Shown here in pieces: positions 5,101-9,364 of a stretch of DNA of 9,364 nucleotides. The translations under genes and the position numbers were made by a program. Source of the DNA: an uncultured Burkholderiales bacterium (lineage in GTDB: Bacteria; Pseudomonadota; Gammaproteobacteria; Burkholderiales; Burkholderiaceae_C); contig CAIODK010000026.1 in the NCBI GenBank assembly GCA_903856995.1, positions 1 to 9,364 on the forward strand. Direction: 5' to 3'. Within the stretch, counting starts at the first letter, position 1. Each line of letters starts with the position of its first letter. A model generated the notes under the pieces. The model did no database searches and was not told the DNA's origin. It saw only the letters and a program-made list of their open reading frames with translations.

Positions 5101-7536
5101 ATGACGAGCACATTCAACGGCGTTACCCACGTCTCGCCAAGCGCCCTGCGCCTGACCATCAATCCAATTGAATTAGGTTTTGGCAGCACGGCCGAGTTGG
5201 TGGCACAGCCCCTTCCGTGGATTGGCCAAGAGCGCGCGGAAACCGCTGCGCGGTTTGGCTTAGAGATGGCGCAAGCTAACTACAACTTATTTGTGTTGGG
5301 TGAGGTGGGGAGCGGCCGCTCTACCCTACTCAAGCAAATGATGCACAGCGTGGCGACAACTCGTCCTGTCCCACCTGACCTGTGCTACCTGCAAAACTTC
5401 GAGACACCAGAACAACCGCACGCAGTGCACATCGCCGCAGGTGAGGGCCGCAAGCTGCGGTTGCACATGGCGCAACTCACCAAGACGTTGCTCGCCGACA
5501 TTCCCAAACGATTGACTGCACAGGACTTCAAGGTGGAGAGCGAACACATCGAGAAAGCCTACAAACAAGAAGAGGACCGCGCCTACGGGGTGCTTGAAAC
5601 GTTTGCCGAAGCACGTAGTTTTTCGCTGTTTCGTGAGGATGGGCATTTGGTGTTCACCTATCGCGATGAAAAAGGTGTGCCGCTCACTGAAGTCGAGGCC
5701 TTGGCGCTGCCCAAAGAGCGACGCACCGCCATCGACAAAGCCGAGGTCGAGCTGCGCGCAGAGATTGCGAACTTCCTTGAAAAAACACGCCCCATCGACC
5801 GTGTGAAGAACGAAGGTTTAGCCGCCCTGCGTCGACAGACCATCAAACCTATGCTGGAACAAGAGCTGGGACAAATCAAGCAAGCCTTAGCCAAGCCAAC
5901 GCAAGACAACGAAAAACTCGCTCACTACTTTATAAATGTGACGGCCGATGTGCTCGAGAACATCGAACTGTTTGAACCGGTAGACGATGATGAGGATGAT
6001 GAGGAAACACGTCTCGAAGCCCTCAACACGCTGCTGCTGCGCTACCGCGTGAACGTTGCTGTGGACAACCACGGAACCCAAGGTGCCCCTGTGTTGGAGG
6101 AGGACAACCCCGTGTTTCGGACCTTGTTTGGCAGCGTGGAGTACCAAGCCGAAGACGACGTGCTGTTGACCGACTTCACACGCATCCGCGCGGGCAGTTT
6201 GCTCAAAGCACATGGCGGTTTTTTGATGCTGCATGTGCGCGACTTGTTGACCGACCCCTTGGTGTGGGAAAAGCTTTCACGCTTTTTGCGCAGTGGGCGT
6301 TTGCAAATTGAAGAAGCAAGCGCGCATCGCTCCCCCATTGCATCGGTGGCATTGGAGCCAGAGGCTGTGCAGATCAACGTCAAGATGGTGCTGATTGGTT
6401 CTGTTGAAGAGTATTACGTTCTGCAAGAGGGTGCGCCCGAATTCTTTCGCCGCTTCATGTGCAAGGTGGAATTCGCAGAAAGCTTTCCTGCGAACGCGCA
6501 GACCCACCGAGCCTCGGCCATCTTTGTGGCGCATAGCTGCGAACGTTTAGGTCTTGCACACTTCAACGCCGAGGCCGTGGCCCGCTTGATTGAATGGACA
6601 CACCGCGAAGTGGAAGACCAAACACGCCAGAGCGCGTTGTTCGCACACATTGAATCGCTGGTCATAGAAAGCGCCACACATGCACGCCAGCGAGGCACTG
6701 GCTTGGTAGAAACCGCAGACGTGGATGCCGCCATACAAGCCCGTGAATTCAGAAACGGCTACACCGAGCAACGCTTGCAAGACTCGATCACCGAGGGCGA
6801 GCGCCTCATCTCCGTGCAGGGCGACAAGGTCGGGCAACTCAACGGACTCACCGTGATCGAACTGGGAGACCACGCATTTGGCTTTCCTGTGCGCGTGACT
6901 GCACGCACGTATGCGGGCACGCAAGGCCTGCTGAACATAGAGCGTGAGGTGAAGTTATCAGGCCCCATTCACGACAAAGGTGTGCTCATCTTGCACAGCT
7001 ACTTGTCGGCCTTGTTTTCACACATCGCACCCTTGGCCTTCAACGCCTCGGTGGTGTTTGAGCAAGAGTACAGCGGCGTCGAGGGCGACTCTGCTTCTTG
7101 CGCCGAGCTGTATGCGCTGCTGTCTTCTCTGTCGGGGTTGGCGCTTAAGCAAAACATTGCGGTCACAGGCGCTGTCAATCAGCATGGCGAGATCTTGCCT
7201 GTGGGCGGCGTGAATGAAAAGATAGAAGGCTTCTTCCGCACCTGCCAATCCTTGGGCCTTGATGGCACGCAAGGTGTTTTGATTCCGCGTCGCAACCAGC
7301 AAAATCTCATGCTCAGCCCACCGGTGGTGGAGGCCGTGGCCCAAGGTCGATTTCACATCTACACCGCCGACCATGCGAGTGAGGGGGCGGCATTGCTCAT
7401 GGGCAAACCCTTTGGGACGGCCATTCAAAGTGGTGTGTACGAGGCAGGCAGCGTTTTGGCCTTGTCGCAAAGCACATTAGAGAAATACAGACAGTCATGC
7501 CAAGCCATGCTGACAGCCATTCAAAAACAGATTTAA
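5101..7536 (+). CDS. Lon-family ATP-dependent protease (AAA_32/LonB-like, AsrA type)
   Basis: The 811-residue protein has no membrane helix and should be a cytosolic quality-control protease. It carries an N-terminal AAA module with NLFVLGEVGSGRST around residues 62-75, a long charged helical insertion (about 130-270), an acidic run (295-302), the second part of the ATPase with GGFLMLHVRDLL (372-383) and the arginine-finger region FFRRF (448-452). The C-terminal Lon protease domain (about 570-770) has Ser664 in EGDSAS and Lys707 in VGGVNEKIEGFF. Their 43-residue spacing equals that of Ser679 and Lys722 in E. coli Lon, so the proteolytic dyad looks intact. Walker A has Arg73 in place of Lys, and the Walker B Asp position appears to be His378. 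Length and layout resemble P. aeruginosa AsrA (PA0779) rather than classical Lon, which has an N-terminal substrate domain. It is divergent from the exporter operon; its stop overlaps that of the RNase gene. Confidence 0.93.
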   Translation: MTSTFNGVTHVSPSALRLTINPIELGFGSTAELVAQPLPWIGQERAETAARFGLEMAQANYNLFVLGEVGSGRSTLLKQMMHSVATTRPVPPDLCYLQNFETPEQPHAVHIAAGEGRKLRLHMAQLTKTLLADIPKRLTAQDFKVESEHIEKAYKQEEDRAYGVLETFAEARSFSLFREDGHLVFTYRDEKGVPLTEVEALALPKERRTAIDKAEVELRAEIANFLEKTRPIDRVKNEGLAALRRQTIKPMLEQELGQIKQALAKPTQDNEKLAHYFINVTADVLENIELFEPVDDDEDDEETRLEALNTLLLRYRVNVAVDNHGTQGAPVLEEDNPVFRTLFGSVEYQAEDDVLLTDFTRIRAGSLLKAHGGFLMLHVRDLLTDPLVWEKLSRFLRSGRLQIEEASAHRSPIASVALEPEAVQINVKMVLIGSVEEYYVLQEGAPEFFRRFMCKVEFAESFPANAQTHRASAIFVAHSCERLGLAHFNAEAVARLIEWTHREVEDQTRQSALFAHIESLVIESATHARQRGTGLVETADVDAAIQAREFRNGYTEQRLQDSITEGERLISVQGDKVGQLNGLTVIELGDHAFGFPVRVTARTYAGTQGLLNIEREVKLSGPIHDKGVLILHSYLSALFSHIAPLAFNASVVFEQEYSGVEGDSASCAELYALLSSLSGLALKQNIAVTGAVNQHGEILPVGGVNEKIEGFFRTCQSLGLDGTQGVLIPRRNQQNLMLSPPVVEAVAQGRFHIYTADHASEGAALLMGKPFGTAIQSGVYEAGSVLALSQSTLEKYRQSCQAMLTAIQKQI

Positions 7537-9050
7537 AAGTTGTCCGTCGAATGCGTTAAAACAAAGTCAATGAACCCACGCTCGACCGATGTGGAGACAA
7601 GCCGCACGCGCACGGGTAGACCGACTTTGAGTTCTGATACGTCGCCGGTCAAGCGACCTTCTGCAGGGGGTTCGAAAATCCTGACCCAAACCCCATGCGT
7701 TCCACTGCCTGTCACCACGCCATTGAAGCGCTGGCCAATGCGTGAGTGCAGCAGGAGCGCGGCTTCAGACTTGCGCATTTGTCGTTCTACTTTTTTGGCA
7801 GCATCTTCTTGAGCCGTACAGTGCGCGGCCAACTCATCTAACTCGGCATTGGAGTAAGGGCTGCCAGTGCCGTTCAGCACCGACTTGATGAGTCTGAGTG
7901 TGATTAAGTCTGGAAAGCGCCGATTGGGAGCCGTGGAGTGCGTGTAGTCTTGAACCGCAAGGCCAAAGTGGCCGATGGGTTCGTTGTGTGGCCGCTCAAC
8001 GATGTACTCGCCTGAGCCCATCAATTTGATGATGACCAGTGACAGGTCTGGAAAACGTAACGGGTCAGCCTTGTGCTGCTTGGCCAAAAAATTCTCTAGC
8101 GCTTTGCCATCCGGTTCGTTGGGGAGCGTCTCGCCATACTCATGCGCCACTTCGACAATGCGCAACCACCGTTCGGGCGAACGAACGATTCGCCTAAATG
8201 CAGGAATGCCGTGCTGCACCAAGAAGCGTGCGGTGCATCCGTTGGTGGCAATCATGAGCTCTTCAATGATTTGACGTGCACGGTTTTGAACTTGTTGCTT
8301 GATGTCACTGATGCGGTCGTTCTCAAACAGTGCTCTGGGCTGAAATGTTTGGAACTCAAGCGCACCTTGCGTATGCCGAATTTTTCGCAGTTTTTGGGCG
8401 AGCGCATCTTGCATTCGGATTTGCGCATCCATGCCATGAATACGTTGCGCAGCTTCTGGCAAATCGCCTTCGCCGTCGATCCATGAGGACACGGCGTCGT
8501 AGGCGAGCTGGGCTTTATTTAAGACGCGGCCACGATAAATGGATGAATTGAGCAAAGCGCCGTCATTTCTAAACTCCATCTCATTGATGAGCGCCAAACG
8601 GATTTGGTTGGGGTTCAACGAGGTGAGGTCATTGCTGAGCTGTTCAGGCAGCATTGGGAAAATGCGCGCCGAGGTGTAGACCGAGGTTGTGTTGAGTCGT
8701 GCGTGTTGGTCGATGGGCGATCCTTTTTTAACCAAAGCATCGACATCAGCAACAGCCACAAAAATTCGTACGCCGCCATTGGGTAATTTTTCGCTGGCAG
8801 TGAGTTGGTCCAGATCGCGGGAGTCATCGTTGTCGATGGAGCACCAAGGCAGCGTTGTCAAATCACGAATATCGCTGCGGTTTTCTTGTGCGGGGCTTTT
8901 GAACTCTTCCAATTGCGCGTGCACGGCGGTTGAAAACTCTGGCTCAAGACCACGGCTAAACATGGCCCACGTTGCAATGGTTGCCAAGTTGACACGGTGA
9001 TTTTGCAAAGGGTGCGGTATGTGCTGGTTTTTATGTTCGTTGTGTTTCAT
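7533..9050 (-). CDS. RNase II-family (RNB domain) exoribonuclease, compact form
   Basis: The 505-residue protein should degrade single-stranded RNA from the 3' end to nucleoside monophosphates in the cytosol. The RNB core begins early, with SIDNDDSRDLDQ: Asp73, Asp79 and Asp81 fit the RNase II catalytic Asp201, Asp207 and Asp209, while the fourth (Asp210) is Gln82. The conserved YTHSTAPNRRFPDL (369-382) matches the RNase II 'TSPIRKYGD' substrate-binding segment. An S1-like domain is visible at about 443-497. Only about 65 residues precede the core, so the two N-terminal cold-shock domains of E. coli RNase II (644 residues) are missing or reduced. I chose ATG 9050, with GAGGTG 7 bases upstream. 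The open frame continues upstream to 9245, but that part lies over the L,D-transpeptidase coding region and looks non-coding (for example WWWW). The gene is 28 bases downstream of the transpeptidase stop and probably cotranscribed with it. Confidence 0.92.
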   Translation of the reverse strand: MKHNEHKNQHIPHPLQNHRVNLATIATWAMFSRGLEPEFSTAVHAQLEEFKSPAQENRSDIRDLTTLPWCSIDNDDSRDLDQLTASEKLPNGGVRIFVAVADVDALVKKGSPIDQHARLNTTSVYTSARIFPMLPEQLSNDLTSLNPNQIRLALINEMEFRNDGALLNSSIYRGRVLNKAQLAYDAVSSWIDGEGDLPEAAQRIHGMDAQIRMQDALAQKLRKIRHTQGALEFQTFQPRALFENDRISDIKQQVQNRARQIIEELMIATNGCTARFLVQHGIPAFRRIVRSPERWLRIVEVAHEYGETLPNEPDGKALENFLAKQHKADPLRFPDLSLVIIKLMGSGEYIVERPHNEPIGHFGLAVQDYTHSTAPNRRFPDLITLRLIKSVLNGTGSPYSNAELDELAAHCTAQEDAAKKVERQMRKSEAALLLHSRIGQRFNGVVTGSGTHGVWVRIFEPPAEGRLTGDVSELKVGLPVRVRLVSTSVERGFIDFVLTHSTDNF

Positions 9051-9057
9051 CGTTAGA

Positions 9058-9063
9058 CACCTC
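9058..9063 (-). promoter_or_regulatory. Ribosome-binding site deciding the RNase start
   Basis: The minus strand reads GAGGTG, 7 bases before the ATG at 9050. It is the strongest Shine-Dalgarno in the window and argues against any longer start up to 9245. Confidence 0.75.
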
Positions 9064-9078
9064 AAATTTTTTAATGCT

Positions 9079-9364
9079 TTACTTCCGTTTAGGTAGACGC
9101 GCCCATTCCGGGCGCTCGCTAGCACCCGAGTCCACCACCACCAGATAGCGTCCAGGCCATGGCATGGGTTGGCGATTTTTGGGCAAGATCCAAAGATTTG
9201 CACCAGCTCGCGCGGCCTCTTCATATGCCGCATCCAGTACGCCATAGTGGTCTAGGAATCGGTTCAGAGAAGCTGGAATGCGGATACACCCTTCCGATTG
9301 CACCGTGCCTAGACGTTGTTCCAAAATCGCTGGGTCTGTGGCGTGCATTTGCAAGCGCATGAGG
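9079..9364 (-). CDS. L,D-transpeptidase (YkuD)-like protein, C-terminal part
   Basis: Ninety-five codons are visible; the reading frame stays open to the right edge, so the 5' part is missing and the first Met in view (9360) is not claimed as the start. The fragment contains MHATDP followed by GTVQSEGCIRIPASL: a His and, about 19 residues later, a Cys (codon 9286-9288) in a S-x-G-C-I-R setting. This matches the catalytic end of YkuD L,D-transpeptidases (consensus H...[ST]-H/x-G-C-[IV]-R/N). Such enzymes act in the periplasm and form 3-3 cross-links in peptidoglycan or attach proteins to it. The tail has PWPGRYLVVVDSG, then a short Pro/Arg/Lys-rich end. Signal peptide and fold start cannot be checked. 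The gene is followed after 28 bases by the RNase gene in the same direction. Confidence 0.8.
   Translation of the reverse strand, partial: LMRLQMHATDPAILEQRLGTVQSEGCIRIPASLNRFLDHYGVLDAAYEEAARAGANLWILPKNRQPMPWPGRYLVVVDSGASERPEWARLPKRK

Noticed and set aside
5093..5104. A tiny upstream reading frame (ATG at 5093, three codons then stop) overlapping the protease start
   Set aside because: It is only two bases from the AAAGG site, too close for efficient initiation, and has no further support.
5982..6006. A GATGAGGATGATGAGG-like short tandem repeat
   Set aside because: It simply encodes the acidic Asp/Glu run at residues 295-302 of the protease and is not an independent repeat element.
7018..7470. 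A 150-codon minus-strand open frame opposite the Lon protease domain
   Set aside because: It is antisense to the conserved catalytic domain and shows no domain or ribosome-binding signal.
9051..9245. An in-frame N-terminal extension of the RNase up to an ATG at 9245
   Set aside because: It lies over the L,D-transpeptidase coding region in another frame, has unlikely composition (four Trp in a row), and a strong ribosome-binding site at 9058-9063 marks the ATG at 9050.

Overview
The window looks like a chromosomal segment from a betaproteobacterium, most probably a Comamonadaceae-type Burkholderiales (Limnohabitans/Rhodoferax/Polaromonas-like). I base this on protein style and on GC that is moderately high by eye. 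Coding is dense and no gene looks broken. I see no mobile element, CRISPR array, tRNA or rRNA.

Layout, left to right. (1) A minus-strand pair at 1-1753: a type-2 nucleoside (AMP/thymidine) phosphorylase followed by a PRPP synthetase-like gene that runs off the left edge. Their stop and start codons overlap. The 119-base leader upstream of the pair carries a near-consensus Fnr/Anr-type site, so the pair may be an oxygen-responsive nucleotide/ribose-phosphate salvage module. (2) A minus-strand three-gene operon at 1873-5019: periplasmic adaptor (HlyD/MacA type), FtsX/MacB-type permease, and LolD/MacB-type ATPase. This is a split MacAB or DevBCA-like exporter. The adaptor starts with GTG and the permease most likely with TTG. 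(3) A short, very AT-rich divergent intergenic region at 5020-5100. (4) A plus-strand 811-residue Lon-family ATP-dependent protease (AAA_32/LonB-like, resembling the AsrA type). It has an intact Ser-Lys dyad but atypical Walker motifs. (5) A minus-strand compact RNase II-type exoribonuclease (7533-9050) whose stop overlaps the protease stop. Its start is corrected here to 9050 on the basis of a strong ribosome-binding site. (6) The C-terminal part of an L,D-transpeptidase-like (YkuD) gene running off the right edge on the minus strand.

Together the genes suggest stress or low-oxygen physiology: proteolysis, RNA turnover, nucleotide/ribose-phosphate recycling, an envelope exporter and a peptidoglycan cross-linking enzyme. 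The individual family assignments are well supported. The idea that they form one regulon is inference and rests mainly on the single Fnr-type site. I did not find a clearly new system. The most interesting points are the phosphorylase/PRPP-synthetase-like pair with its putative anaerobic control, and the degenerate ATPase motifs of the Lon-like protease.
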